Assembly: GCF_003966225.1 (NCBI RefSeq)
Contig: NZ_RXNU01000008.1
Coordinates: 62,001 to 126,000 of the forward strand
Origin: Shewanella canadensis
GTDB lineage: Bacteria > Pseudomonadota > Gammaproteobacteria > Enterobacterales > Shewanellaceae
DNA length: 64,000 nucleotides
Direction of reading: 5' to 3'
Position 1 is the first letter of the stretch. The number at the start of each line of letters is the position of its first letter. Shown here piece after piece: positions 52,557 to 61,769 of this stretch. The notes beneath the pieces were generated by a model. It was not told where the DNA came from. It saw only the letters and a program-made list of their open reading frames with translations, and made no database searches. Made by a program: the position numbers and the translations under genes.

Positions 52557-53615
52557 CTAGTAGATATAGTGCAGGTAACTCAGCAGGCTAATTTGAACTC
52601 TTGCAAGCAGACCAAAAACGGCATTATCTGGCAGTAGCTGAACCGTGGCTTGCGCCCCGGATGGCAACATGTCCGGATAGGGCACATCTAAATTCAGGTG
52701 CAAGCGCATGCGCTGCGCATCACGAACCCATCGATTCGATTCTGTGGGGGTTGCAAGCTGCCCATTTGCATCAAACTGACCGACACTCACCCCCGCATCC
52801 ATACTTGCAATAAGGGCCGGGTAGAGTCGTCCGGGTTCACCATCAAACGCGACCAGGGCTCGGCTGCCATTTGTTGCTCGTCTTGAGCTCTTCTCACGAA
52901 AATCGGCAATGATATCGATCTTTGATGAGACCAACGCAAGCAGAGGTTGTCCGGCGCTGGCGTAGGCTCCGGCTTGAAGTTGAAGGTTAGTCACAGTGCC
53001 ATCTTGCTCGGCTCTGACCTGAGTGTAAGAAAGATTTAACTTAGCTTGTTTTAGCTGATTTAACGCAACGCGAAGATTAACGTTATTTTCATCGAGTTCG
53101 CCGCGGCGTACCGTTAACTCTTTCAGGCGGGCCTTGCTTGCCAGCAGGTTCGCTTTCGCAGCCGTAGCATCACTTTCCAGGCTGTCTTTTTGCTGCTGTG
53201 AGACACCGTGACGGTCGAAAAGAGAGTTAACCCGCTTGGCATCGGCTTGCTTCTGTAACGCTATGATACTAATCGCTTTCACATCAGCCTCAGCCGCTGC
53301 TAAAGACGCATCCAGCTCTTCATTGGATTTTCGCGTCTGCTCCAGGTTCAGCGCCGCCTTCTCTACGTTAAGCTGGTACGGAGTAGGATCAATATAAAAC
53401 AGGACATCCCCTTTGCGTACCAATTGATTATTTTTAACATGGATTGCGACGATAGGCCCATTAACTCTAGGGGCAACTTTAGTCACATCCCTGATTGCCA
53501 TCGCCTGTTGAGTCAATGGCATATTAAAATCGGCTAAAATAAAATACGAAAAAATCATCACAAAAAATAACATTGATATTTTTATCCAGCGTGCAAATTT
53601 TTGATCTGGTGTCAT
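52557..53615 (-). CDS. HlyD/EmrA-type membrane-fusion protein
   Basis: This 352-residue adaptor has one N-terminal membrane segment (about 13-31, ISMLFFVMIFSYFILADFNM), a lipoyl-like half (VTKVAPRVNGPIVAIHVKNN), a long coiled-coil hairpin (about 75-200) and a second lipoyl half with AEQDGTVTNLQLQAGAYASA. A beta-barrel part follows. It links the inner-membrane FUSC-type pump to an outer-membrane channel. It lies between the MarR gene (40 bases upstream) and the pump gene, so all three should be one operon. The channel protein must come from elsewhere in the genome. Confidence 0.88.
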   Translation of the reverse strand: MTPDQKFARWIKISMLFFVMIFSYFILADFNMPLTQQAMAIRDVTKVAPRVNGPIVAIHVKNNQLVRKGDVLFYIDPTPYQLNVEKAALNLEQTRKSNEELDASLAAAEADVKAISIIALQKQADAKRVNSLFDRHGVSQQQKDSLESDATAAKANLLASKARLKELTVRRGELDENNVNLRVALNQLKQAKLNLSYTQVRAEQDGTVTNLQLQAGAYASAGQPLLALVSSKIDIIADFREKSSRRATNGSRALVAFDGEPGRLYPALIASMDAGVSVGQFDANGQLATPTESNRWVRDAQRMRLHLNLDVPYPDMLPSGAQATVQLLPDNAVFGLLARVQISLLSYLHYIY

Positions 53616-53655
53616 CTAATTCCTCCCCTAATGGTTATGCGAATTGCATTAATGT

Positions 53656-54123
53656 CTAGTCGTGTTCACTTTCATTTAATTGTGCTAACGCATTGTGAGC
53701 AATCAGCTCGACGGTGCGTTTAAATTGGCTAAGTTCCTCTTTGCTGATCCCGGCCATCAAATCTCGGCGGATCTGTAAAATACGCGCTTCCACCTTTTCG
53801 ATCATGGCCTTACCTTCATCGGTCAGGCTTACAATTCGCACACGCTTATCTGTTTCACTGCAGTTACGAACGATCAAGTTTTGCTCTTCTAATTGATTTA
53901 GTGTGCGCATCAAGGATGCCAGTTCGATTTCCAGAGCTTTTGCCAACGCCTTTTGACTCACGTTGTCATTGAGATTTTGCAACTTCCACAGTGCCGTCCA
54001 CCGCGGATGAGTGAGCCCTAACGGAGCCAGCTCCTTATCGGCTACGTTTCGCCATAAGCGAGCGACCCGCCTCAACTGCTCGGCGAGCGATAACTCCTTA
54101 AGAATTTTTATATCATCAACCAT
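53656..54123 (-). CDS. MarR/SlyA-family regulator
   Basis: This 155-residue winged-helix regulator has LGLTHPRWTALWKLQNLNDN, the recognition segment SQKALAKALEIELASLMRTL and the wing NQLEEQNLIVRNCSETDKRV. It is first in the efflux operon and probably represses it until an aromatic or phenolic ligand binds. A palindrome TTAGCATGCTAA lies 16 bases upstream of its start and matches the SlyA-type consensus (TTAGCAAGCTAA) closely. Whether it is the SlyA orthologue is not settled. Confidence 0.88.
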   Translation of the reverse strand: MVDDIKILKELSLAEQLRRVARLWRNVADKELAPLGLTHPRWTALWKLQNLNDNVSQKALAKALEIELASLMRTLNQLEEQNLIVRNCSETDKRVRIVSLTDEGKAMIEKVEARILQIRRDLMAGISKEELSQFKRTVELIAHNALAQLNESEHD

Positions 54124-54139
54124 AAACGCCTCAATTTAG

Positions 54140-54151
54140 TTAGCATGCTAA
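54140..54151. promoter_or_regulatory. SlyA-like operator of the MarR efflux operon
   Basis: TTAGCATGCTAA is a perfect 12-base palindrome, one base off the SlyA operator TTAGCAAGCTAA. It lies 17 bases upstream of the MarR gene, in the spacer shared with ddl. A second, less perfect GCGCGCTAAG-like element follows at about 54168. Confidence 0.65.
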
Positions 54152-54390
54152 GCATTGTATATTACTTCGCGCGCTAAGTAAATATCAAGAGCATGTCTTG
54201 CCCATGCCCACTCGATACTTGTGCAAATACCGCAGGAGGGTAAGCAAGGCTTACAGAGGCTCCCGGCAGCCTGAATTCGGGATGTTTATTCGCCATTTAA
54301 ATGCGAAGTTAGCGCTTCGAGGTTGCAATAAATATCGGTTACGCCATAGTGAGCCTGCAAATACGTTTATATGTCGGAGATGAAGATACA

Positions 54391-55392
54391 ATGAGCCAAA
54401 CGAATCTACTTTTGTTATGTGGTGGTGGTGGAGATGAACACGCAATTTCCCTGCTATCGGCAAACTTTTTTGAAACTTCACTCGCCGACATAGCTGGGTT
54501 TAATGTGTTACGGGTCGAACTGGATGCCGATGGACATTATCACACCAAAGATGGCGATATTTGCGAACTGACCAACCGCAAGCAGATAAGATTCGAAGAT
54601 GAAAGCAAACGCCCCTGGCCCGTTGATTACGTGATCCCTTGCATTCATGGCTATCCCGGAGAAACCGGTGATATTCAATCCTATTTTGAACTGATCAACC
54701 TGCCCTATTTTGGCTGTGATTCAGAGGCCAGCAGAAACTGTTTCAATAAGGTCACGGCTAAGATGTGGTTCAGTGCGCTTGGCATTCCTAACACCCCCTA
54801 TATCTTTCTTAACGAATTTAATGACGATGCCATCACTCAAACCGAGCAAGCATTAGAGACCTGGGGCTCAGTGTTTATCAAAGCCGCGTCTCAAGGGTCA
54901 TCGGTGGGCTGTTATCGTGTCGACAGCAAGGAGGCGCTGGCGAGCTCATTGAAGGAAGCCTTTTCCTACTCGCCTTATGTTGTGGTCGAAAAAACCATTC
55001 ACGCTCGCGAGCTCGAAGTCGCCGCCTATGAGCTGGACGGTGAGATTGTTGCAACAAAGCCAGGCGAAATCATCTGTGCCAGCAATACCTTTTATACCTT
55101 CGATGAAAAATATGCCGCAGACAGTCAGGCAGAGACCAAGGTAGAAGCCGATATCAGTGATGAGTTAAGTCAACAGATCCGCGAATATGCCGTTAGGGTA
55201 TTTAAAGGGATGAAACTCAGCCATCTCTCCCGCATCGACTTTTTCCTGACCGATGAGAATGAAATTCTCCTCAATGAAATTAATACCTTCCCGGGACTTA
55301 CACCTATCTCGATGTTCCCTAAGATGCTGCAAAATCATGGTGATGATTTTACAGAATACTTATATTCAAATATTAAGTTACAACTGATCTAG
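54391..55392 (+). CDS. ddl: D-alanine-D-alanine ligase
   Basis: This 333-residue ATP-grasp ligase makes the D-Ala-D-Ala dipeptide for peptidoglycan in the cytoplasm. Markers are LLLLCGGGGDEHAISLLSAN near the start, CIHGYPGETGDIQSYFELIN, FIKAASQGSSVGCYRV, ELEVAAYELDG and the metal-binding ILLNEINTFPGLTPISMFPK. The start ATG at 54391 begins the family-conserved MSQTNLLLLCGG; an in-frame upstream ATG (54349) is less likely. It is monocistronic and ends in a bidirectional terminator shared with the nucleoside transporter. It is one of probably two Ddl enzymes, as is usual in these bacteria. Confidence 0.92.
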   Translation: MSQTNLLLLCGGGGDEHAISLLSANFFETSLADIAGFNVLRVELDADGHYHTKDGDICELTNRKQIRFEDESKRPWPVDYVIPCIHGYPGETGDIQSYFELINLPYFGCDSEASRNCFNKVTAKMWFSALGIPNTPYIFLNEFNDDAITQTEQALETWGSVFIKAASQGSSVGCYRVDSKEALASSLKEAFSYSPYVVVEKTIHARELEVAAYELDGEIVATKPGEIICASNTFYTFDEKYAADSQAETKVEADISDELSQQIREYAVRVFKGMKLSHLSRIDFFLTDENEILLNEINTFPGLTPISMFPKMLQNHGDDFTEYLYSNIKLQLI

Positions 55393-55410
55393 CCTACCGA
55401 TTTTAAAGAC

Positions 55411-55440
55411 AAAAAAGCCAGACCGAGTCTGGCTTTTTTA
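55411..55440. terminator. Bidirectional terminator between ddl and the NupC gene
   Basis: AGCCAGAC-CGA-GTCTGGCT is a perfect 8-base stem flanked by AAAAAA on the left and TTTTTT on the right. It can stop transcripts from both strands. Confidence 0.88.
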
Positions 55441-55476
55441 GCTCTATTGAGAGCCAATACTCTAACAAGTATGGGC

Positions 55477-56682
55477 TTAGATAGAGAGGATCACACTGGC
55501 GATGGCCGCACTCATCAAGTTTGCAAATACGCCCGCCGCGATGGCGCGGAAACCATTCTTAGCGATAAACTCACGACGCTCGGGGACTATGCTGCCCAAA
55601 CCACCGATCAGAACCGCCATGGTACCGATATTGGCAAAACCGCATAGCGCAAATGTAACCACAGCTTTTGAATGAGCACTTAGCTGATCTTCAATACTCA
55701 TCAGATTGATAAATGCGACAAATTCATTGACGACTATCTTCTGACCAATCAAGGAGCCGGCTGTAATAGCTTCACTCCATGGGATCCCCAGTAACCAAGC
55801 CATAGGCGAAAGCATGTAACCTAAGATGAGCTCAAAACTCAACTCATAGCCAAACCAAGCACCGACCGAAGCTAACATGCCATTAAGCAATGCAATCACA
55901 CTGACAAAGGCCAACAGCGTTGCACCGATAGCAACCGCAATACGCAGACCCGACATGGCGCCATCGGCTAACGCTTCAATCACGTTGGTCGCTTTAGGCA
56001 ACTCAACAGAGGTGATCTCATCAGCCTGAATATCTTCTTTCGATGGCGGCATTAGAATCTTGGCCATCAATAAGCCTGCCGGTGCAGACATAAAGGCCGC
56101 AGCGATGAGATAATTGAGCTCAACGCCGATAGAAGCGTAGCCCACTAAAGTGCCGCCGGCGACAGAAGCCAGGCCACAACACATAACGGCGAAGAACTGT
56201 GAATCACTCATCCCCTTGAGGTACGGCTTAATGACCAGTGGAGCTTCAACCATACCAACGAATATGTTTGCCGTTGCCGACAGAGATTCTGCGCGACCCG
56301 TGCCCAATAGACGTTGCAGACCCCCGCCAATAAAGTTAATAACCACAGGCATAAAACCAATATGGTAAAGTGCCGAGATCATGGCAGAGAAGAAGATGAT
56401 GATCCCTAAAACATTAATGGCGAATACGAAACCAAGCTTGCCGCTGGCAAGATCCCCAAACAGGAAGTTGATCCCCACATTACCATATTCAATCACACCG
56501 GAAACGATACCGGTTATAGCTTCAAGCGCAGACTTACCCGCTGGAATATAGAGAACTAAAAGGGCAAAAAATATCTGTAAACCAAGGGCTAAAAACACAG
56601 TGCGGTAGGGAATATTCTTCCTGTCTACAGACAGTAGCCAAGCAAAAAATAAAATACTAACAATACCTAATAAGGCGGTCAT
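55477..56682 (-). CDS. NupC-family concentrative nucleoside transporter
   Basis: This 401-residue inner-membrane protein has the CNT order: N-terminal hydrophobic part, FFSAMISALYHIGFM, then VEAPLVIKPYLKGMSDSQFF, GGTLVGYASIGVE and the C-terminal INEF-like KIVVNEFVAFINLMS and ALCGFANIGTMAVLIGG. These are the family's substrate-site motifs. It imports nucleosides with Na+ or H+. With deoD and the 5'-nucleotidase it completes a salvage pathway within 10 kb, though the genes are not one operon. The start is at 56682. Confidence 0.93.
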   Translation of the reverse strand: MTALLGIVSILFFAWLLSVDRKNIPYRTVFLALGLQIFFALLVLYIPAGKSALEAITGIVSGVIEYGNVGINFLFGDLASGKLGFVFAINVLGIIIFFSAMISALYHIGFMPVVINFIGGGLQRLLGTGRAESLSATANIFVGMVEAPLVIKPYLKGMSDSQFFAVMCCGLASVAGGTLVGYASIGVELNYLIAAAFMSAPAGLLMAKILMPPSKEDIQADEITSVELPKATNVIEALADGAMSGLRIAVAIGATLLAFVSVIALLNGMLASVGAWFGYELSFELILGYMLSPMAWLLGIPWSEAITAGSLIGQKIVVNEFVAFINLMSIEDQLSAHSKAVVTFALCGFANIGTMAVLIGGLGSIVPERREFIAKNGFRAIAAGVFANLMSAAIASVILSI

Positions 56683-56841
56683 AACGGGCCTATTTCTTCA
56701 AACATAAGGAGGAAGCCGCGCATTGTAGGCAGATAAATATGGAGCGCAAGTTGGGTTAGTTAAGGAGTTGTGAGATAAAGCGGTCAAAACATCAACACCG
56801 AAATAAGCCATTGTTAAATTTGGAGTTTATTTATAAGATCT

Positions 56842-56871
56842 AAAGATTATTTCCATATGGAAATAATCTTT
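56842..56871. promoter_or_regulatory. Perfect 30-base palindrome
   Basis: The 30-base sequence (AAAGATTATTTCCAT and its complement) is a perfect palindrome. It lies 27 bases past the stop of the LysR gene at 56898 and about 160 bases upstream of the NupC gene start. It may be the LysR terminator (13-base stem, ATAT loop) or a very strong operator for NupC. Flanking T-runs are short. Confidence 0.5.
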
Positions 56872-56897
56872 TATTAACTGGAAAAAGTCTTGCGGTG

Positions 56898-57836
56898 TTA
56901 ACGATGCCTCAGCCATGGCGCTAAGTTACGATCCCAGTAAGCTGGCTGACCAAAATGCGTGCGAAGAAACTCTATGATCACTCTAAACTTGGCGGGCAGA
57001 TGCTTACGTTTAGGGTAAACCGCATACACAGGCAGTTTTTGTTCTGTCTGCCAATCGGGCAAGAGTGGGATGAGTTTGCCCTGTTGAAACTCATCGGTAA
57101 GCAGGTAGGTAGCAAGATGCCCTATTCCGTGGCCGGATATAACACGATCCCGCACCGCTTCGGAGAGATCGATGCGAAAATTACCATTCACCTGCACATC
57201 CACCAGTTCATCCCCTTTAGTAAACGTCCATCTATCGTAACTGCGACTCTTACTGTGGTAGATAACACAGTTGTGATCCACAAGCTCCTCAGGATGGCCT
57301 GGGACACCATGGCTAAACAGGTATTCAGGGGAGGCGACTAAAACAAACCCTGTGTGTGCCAATCGCTGAGCGATATAGCCATCATGAATTTTCTCTTGGT
57401 TAGTGATCCAGATATCTAAGGACTCTCTTACCATGTCGGTAGTATGGTCAAACAAGCTCAGTTCAAAAACAAGTTCTGGGTACTTCTGTTGAAGGATCTC
57501 AAGTGCGGGAATAATATGTAAGGTACCAAAGGATTGCGGCAAGCCTAACTTAACCGTGCCAGCAATATCATCTCTGGCATCGAGCATATTAGCGTCAGCA
57601 TCGTGCATCACATCGAACATCTGCTCACAGTATTGAGCAAATCGTTTACCGGCATCTGTAAAGGTTAGGGTTCGCGTTGTTCGCAGCACAAGTTGCAGGT
57701 TAAGTTCAGCTTCAAGCACACCAAGCTGTTTGCTCACATAAGAGGTTGAGGTATTTAACTGTTTTGCAGCTAAAGTGAAGCTACCTGTCATTACCAGTGT
57801 ATGGAAAATAATCATTTGACTGGCACGCTGTTGCAT
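56898..57836 (-). CDS. LysR-family transcriptional regulator
   Basis: This 312-residue regulator has MQQRASQMIIFHTLVMTGSF, the helix-turn-helix AAKQLNTSTSYVSKQLGVLE and a LysR effector domain. The start at ATG 57836 is chosen; the reading frame stays open to a TTG at 57908, but the extra 24 residues are not family-like. The nearest probable targets are the nucleoside transporter downstream or the binding-protein pair upstream. GGAG precedes the ATG by about 11 bases. Confidence 0.87.
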   Translation of the reverse strand: MQQRASQMIIFHTLVMTGSFTLAAKQLNTSTSYVSKQLGVLEAELNLQLVLRTTRTLTFTDAGKRFAQYCEQMFDVMHDADANMLDARDDIAGTVKLGLPQSFGTLHIIPALEILQQKYPELVFELSLFDHTTDMVRESLDIWITNQEKIHDGYIAQRLAHTGFVLVASPEYLFSHGVPGHPEELVDHNCVIYHSKSRSYDRWTFTKGDELVDVQVNGNFRIDLSEAVRDRVISGHGIGHLATYLLTDEFQQGKLIPLLPDWQTEQKLPVYAVYPKRKHLPAKFRVIIEFLRTHFGQPAYWDRNLAPWLRHR

Positions 57837-57974
57837 TATGGGGGGTCTCCGACTAAAAAGTGCTGTTGACGCAGGTATTGCGCGACATCTTATAGAGCCT
57901 GAAGCCAATTAACCAGAAGCGTTCATTGAACCATTCAACCCGGCGCCATTCCTCTTACACAACAAGAGAGAAGT

Positions 57975-58718
57975 TTAAATTTTAACTCCGTACTCGAGGT
58001 AGAGGCGACTCATATAGCCGTCCCGATACATAGACTTAAGGGCATTTTCTAACGCTAAAGTGTGTTCACGCGGCATATCTTTATTACACGCCATCGCGCG
58101 CAGAGAAGTATAGAAGATCAGTTCGGGCACACCAAAATTTATCGCCTGTTTCTGCATCTGTTCCTGGGCGCTGACAAGCTCTGCCGCCCAAAGCTCTATC
58201 CTTGCTCGTTTAAGCTTACGTAAATTTTGTGCACTGACCGATGCCAGCTCCACATCATAACCTAAGTCTGTTAAGTACTCACCGATACCACTGCCCAGAA
58301 AACTGCCAATTTTATAGGGCTTTGCATCGCTTAAACTGGTCAGCGGAATAGTTTGATTGCTGCGGCTGAAAAGCCCGTACCTTGAAACTAACACCGGGCT
58401 TATCCAGTGAAAGTGGGCCTCTCGCTCCTGACTTCTTGCGACCGGCAACACACAGTGACCAGGCATTCGCTCTGTAGTGACAATAGCCCTTTTCAAAGGA
58501 ATAAACCTGAGCTTATAGTCGAGTGAGGTTCGTGAGAACATCTCTTTAAGCATGTCGACTAATAAGCCTTGATGAGTTTTACCTACTTTGACCGCGAATG
58601 GAGACTCTTCATAGGTTAACACCTCAATGGTCTCGGCCCGCACACTCAAGCTGATTAATAAACTCAACCCTATAGCACTCAGCCATTGGAGACTCACATA
58701 ATCGCTATTTCCAAACAT
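57975..58718 (-). CDS. Periplasmic solute-binding protein (SBP family 3-like)
   Basis: This 247-residue protein has a signal peptide (MFGNSDYVSLQWLSAIGLSL and further to about residue 31, SVRA-ETIEV). The amino-acid-type binding fold shows TYEESPFAVKVGKTHQGLLV and CVLPVARSQEREAHFHWISP. ATG 58718 is chosen because GAGGAGG lies about seven bases upstream; it overlaps the end of the next gene by 14 bases, so they are translationally linked. No permease or ATPase gene is near. Proteins of this shape can also be sensors or, with a partner, feed a distant transporter. Confidence 0.82.
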   Translation of the reverse strand: MFGNSDYVSLQWLSAIGLSLLISLSVRAETIEVLTYEESPFAVKVGKTHQGLLVDMLKEMFSRTSLDYKLRFIPLKRAIVTTERMPGHCVLPVARSQEREAHFHWISPVLVSRYGLFSRSNQTIPLTSLSDAKPYKIGSFLGSGIGEYLTDLGYDVELASVSAQNLRKLKRARIELWAAELVSAQEQMQKQAINFGVPELIFYTSLRAMACNKDMPREHTLALENALKSMYRDGYMSRLYLEYGVKI

Positions 58719-60426
58719 TGATCGCCTCCTCATAAGAAAGTGTCTTTCCCACTTGAGTCGCGGATATTTCGCGCTTAGGCGCCCCGGGAGCCTTCAGCCA
58801 GAACTCCCTCTTCGAGATTGGATTTAATTTGGGGGCGCACTTCATATCAGCCCTTTCTCCAATTTGCTTCAACTTTTTGTCCACCGCAGCGGCAAAGTTA
58901 TCCATCCCTTTTTGTACCGTCACCTTGCCCTCGATGATCTGTGAAATATAGTGCCACCAGAAATTGGCCAAACCCGGATAGTCGGGAACATTGGTTCCCG
59001 TAGGCGTCCATACATCTCTGCCTCGACTACGATAGAATTCGACCAAGCCACCCAGATAAGGCGCTCTTTGCGTCATCACATCAGATTCAATATCTGACAG
59101 GCGAATTGGGGTTAATCCTACTAAGGTTTTTTTAAGTGATACGGTTTTAGACACGACAAATTGGGCATAGAGCCATGCAGCCTGCTGTCTCTCCAACGGG
59201 GTATTTTTTAACAGGGTCCATGCGCCGGTATCCTGATAACCCGACTTCATCCCATCTTGCCAATATTTTCCCACCGGAGAAGGTGCGACGCGCCACTTCG
59301 GCGTGCCATCGGGATTCATCACCGGCAAGCCAGGCTTAGTGAGATCGGCGACAAATGCCGTATACCAAAATATCTGCTGGGCGATGAGTCCTTTACCCGG
59401 CCACTCTCCGGCCTGAGTGAAGTTAAGCTCGATAGACTCCTCAGGCGCAAAACGATGTAACCAATAGATAAATTTGTCGACCGCATATACGGAAGCGGGG
59501 CCATTTAAGGCGCCACCTCGTTCGACACTCGCCCCTACCGGACGGCAATGCTCGACTCTGATCCCCCACTCATCCACCGGCAGTCCATTAGGCAGCCCCT
59601 TATCTCCCACTCCCGCCATAGAGAGCCAGGCATCAGACATTCGCCAGCCCAGTGATGGATCTGTTTTTGCGTAATCCATATGGCCATAGATCCGTTTCCC
59701 ATCGATCTCTTTAACATCGTCACTGAAAAACTCGGCGATATCTTCATAGGCTTGCCAATTCTGGGGAACCCCAAGCTCATAACCATATCGTAATTTAAAG
59801 CGCTGCTTAAAATCTTCCCGGTTAAACCAATCGTGTCTGTACCAGTAGAGGTTAGCAAACTGCTGATCCGGTAGTTGATATAGCTTGCCATCGGGCCCGG
59901 TGGTGAATTTTAGCCCGATGAAATCGTTAAGATCCAATGTGGGAAGAGTGACTACCGCACCCTCGTTCTTCATAAAGTCAGATAGGGGGAGGACGGCGTT
60001 AGATCTAAAATGGGTGCCTATAAGGTCGCTGTCATTGATGTAGGCATCGTAGAGATTCTGTTGGGTGAATATCTGCGCCGAGAGTTTATTGATGACATCA
60101 TCTTCACCGGTTAATTCATGCACCACATGAATACCGGTTATTTCAAAAAAGGCTTTGGCAAGAACACTGGCTTCATACCCGTGGGTGGCTATCCGCTCCG
60201 ACACCACCCGGATCTGTAAGCCGAAATAGGGCTTACTGGCCTCGACAAACCAGTTCATCTCCTGCATCTGCTCGGCTTGAGTCAGGGTTGATGGTTGAAA
60301 CTCATTGGTGACCCAATACTCTGCGGACTTTAACTGAGGATCGAACAGCGCGTGTACATCCAAGCTTAACCATGCAATGGACAGTAAAAGGAGAGTGAAA
60401 AGTTTATTCTGTCGGATATCGGACAC
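58705..60426 (-). CDS. GlpV-like ABC glycerol/sugar solute-binding protein
   Basis: This 573-residue protein has a signal peptide (to about residue 25, LDVHA-LFD) and the solute-binding fold of family 1. Its length and segments (FEITGIHVVHELTGEDDVIN, YDAYINDSDLIGTHFRSN, QLPDQQFANLYWYRHDWFN, KKTLVGLTPIRLSDIESD, GTNVPDYPGLANFWWHYISQ) resemble the rhizobial glycerol-binding protein GlpV. The end has KCAPKLNPISKREFWLKAPG, as in that family. The usual glpSTPQ permease and ATPase genes are not adjacent; instead a second binding-protein gene overlaps its stop. A LysR regulator is divergent, 264 bases away. Substrate is inferred from family, not shown. Confidence 0.85.
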   Translation of the reverse strand: MSDIRQNKLFTLLLLSIAWLSLDVHALFDPQLKSAEYWVTNEFQPSTLTQAEQMQEMNWFVEASKPYFGLQIRVVSERIATHGYEASVLAKAFFEITGIHVVHELTGEDDVINKLSAQIFTQQNLYDAYINDSDLIGTHFRSNAVLPLSDFMKNEGAVVTLPTLDLNDFIGLKFTTGPDGKLYQLPDQQFANLYWYRHDWFNREDFKQRFKLRYGYELGVPQNWQAYEDIAEFFSDDVKEIDGKRIYGHMDYAKTDPSLGWRMSDAWLSMAGVGDKGLPNGLPVDEWGIRVEHCRPVGASVERGGALNGPASVYAVDKFIYWLHRFAPEESIELNFTQAGEWPGKGLIAQQIFWYTAFVADLTKPGLPVMNPDGTPKWRVAPSPVGKYWQDGMKSGYQDTGAWTLLKNTPLERQQAAWLYAQFVVSKTVSLKKTLVGLTPIRLSDIESDVMTQRAPYLGGLVEFYRSRGRDVWTPTGTNVPDYPGLANFWWHYISQIIEGKVTVQKGMDNFAAAVDKKLKQIGERADMKCAPKLNPISKREFWLKAPGAPKREISATQVGKTLSYEEAINVWK

Positions 60427-60690
60427 TCGCGTACTCCACTGATTGTTAAAACTAACACCAAACCTTATAACTATGGATTAACAGTTATATTTCTGTCAAT
60501 CAAAGCAGAATATTTAACGGCTTTCCCCCACTCAATAAACCCTCTATGATGGGAATGTGTCTGCTTATCCGAAATAACCAGACTACAAACTTACACCTCT
60601 CATCGGCTTTTTTCAGGGGCAACAGATTCCAAATAATGAAAGGTCAACGGTTCCCGAACATTCAGCTTAAGTTTATAAAATGGTAACAGA

Positions 60691-61623
60691 TTGAAAAATT
60701 TTGACTTTAACCTGCTAAGCGTACTCGAAGTTCTACTGGAGGAGCAAAGTGTCACCGCGGCGGCTGCCAGACTTCATTTGAGTCAATCGGCGGTAAGTAA
60801 ACAGCTCGCCAGATTGAGACTCACCTTCGACGACCCACTCTTTGAAAGAACGGCTTATGGGTTAAGACCCACCCCTAAGGCGATGCTACTGGCCCCGGAT
60901 CTGCGCCAGATACTCAACCAAATTGCCCAACTCACGCGACCACACGAATTTGAACCTGAGTTAAGCCAGAGAAAGTTCAGGCTCAATATTGTTGAAACGG
61001 CTTACTCGTTAACCTATCCGCATTTTATGCCTGCGCTGTTGCAACAAGCGCCCGGTATTAAACTGAATAGTCAAACCTGGCACACCGAAAGTATGGATAA
61101 GCTACTTCGCTGTGAAATTGATCTGGGGATCGCCTGCCGGGAGTGGGATAATCGTTCACTGTTGCACATGAATAATATTCCCGACGATCTTAACTACGTG
61201 GAGCTACTGCGTGATCACCCGGTCTGTCTGGTCAGTAGTAAGCACCCGTTACTTAATGAGCCTTGGAATTTAGCGACCTTTCTCAAATACCGTCACCTTC
61301 AGGTTACTTTTGGTGGTTTTGAACATTGGTTACTCGATGATGTACTTAATCTGGAACATCAGAAGCGAGATATTGCGGTAAATTTAACTGATTTTCACAG
61401 CGCTATGCACCTATGCGAAAATAGTGAGTTACTGCTCTGTTGCCCGGCCAAATACGCTGCCCAGATGAGCCATCAATTTTCGCTGACGACCTTAGATATT
61501 CCCCTGGAACTGGTACCCGGTGCTTATGTGCTACTTTGGCACAAACATTTTGATCTCGACCCAAGCCATCGCTGGCTTAGAGAGATGATCATTGAATCGG
61601 TGCAGCAAGTCCACCCAGTCTAG
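60691..61623 (+). CDS. LysR-family transcriptional regulator
   Basis: This 310-residue regulator starts with TTG at 60691 and continues KNFDFNLLSVLEVLLEEQSV. The helix-turn-helix is AAARLHLSQSAVSKQLARLR, followed by the winged part FDDPLFERTAYGLRPTPKA. The effector domain is typical of the NodD/NahR/LeuO-like group. It is divergent from the GlpV-like gene, so it probably controls the two binding-protein genes. No clear operator was picked out of the 264-base spacer. Confidence 0.87.
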   Translation: MKNFDFNLLSVLEVLLEEQSVTAAAARLHLSQSAVSKQLARLRLTFDDPLFERTAYGLRPTPKAMLLAPDLRQILNQIAQLTRPHEFEPELSQRKFRLNIVETAYSLTYPHFMPALLQQAPGIKLNSQTWHTESMDKLLRCEIDLGIACREWDNRSLLHMNNIPDDLNYVELLRDHPVCLVSSKHPLLNEPWNLATFLKYRHLQVTFGGFEHWLLDDVLNLEHQKRDIAVNLTDFHSAMHLCENSELLLCCPAKYAAQMSHQFSLTTLDIPLELVPGAYVLLWHKHFDLDPSHRWLREMIIESVQQVHPV

Positions 61624-61675
61624 GGCGCTAGGCATACATTATGACCTAGCGGTAAGTTCAGTGAAGCGCAACTAA

Positions 61676-61709
61676 TAAAAAAGCCTGACTTTAATATTAA
61701 AGTCAGGCT
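61676..61709 (-). terminator. Terminator of the nap operon
   Basis: A perfect 28-base palindrome (61682-61709; arms AGCCTGACTTTAAT) is followed on the minus strand by TTTTTT. It ends the nap transcript and may also stop the LysR gene reading the other way. Confidence 0.82.
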
Positions 61710-61769
61710 ATTAGATTTTATTGCATCTTTTTAAGTCGCCTTGTTCTTGGCCGACTGGAACAAGCCTCT

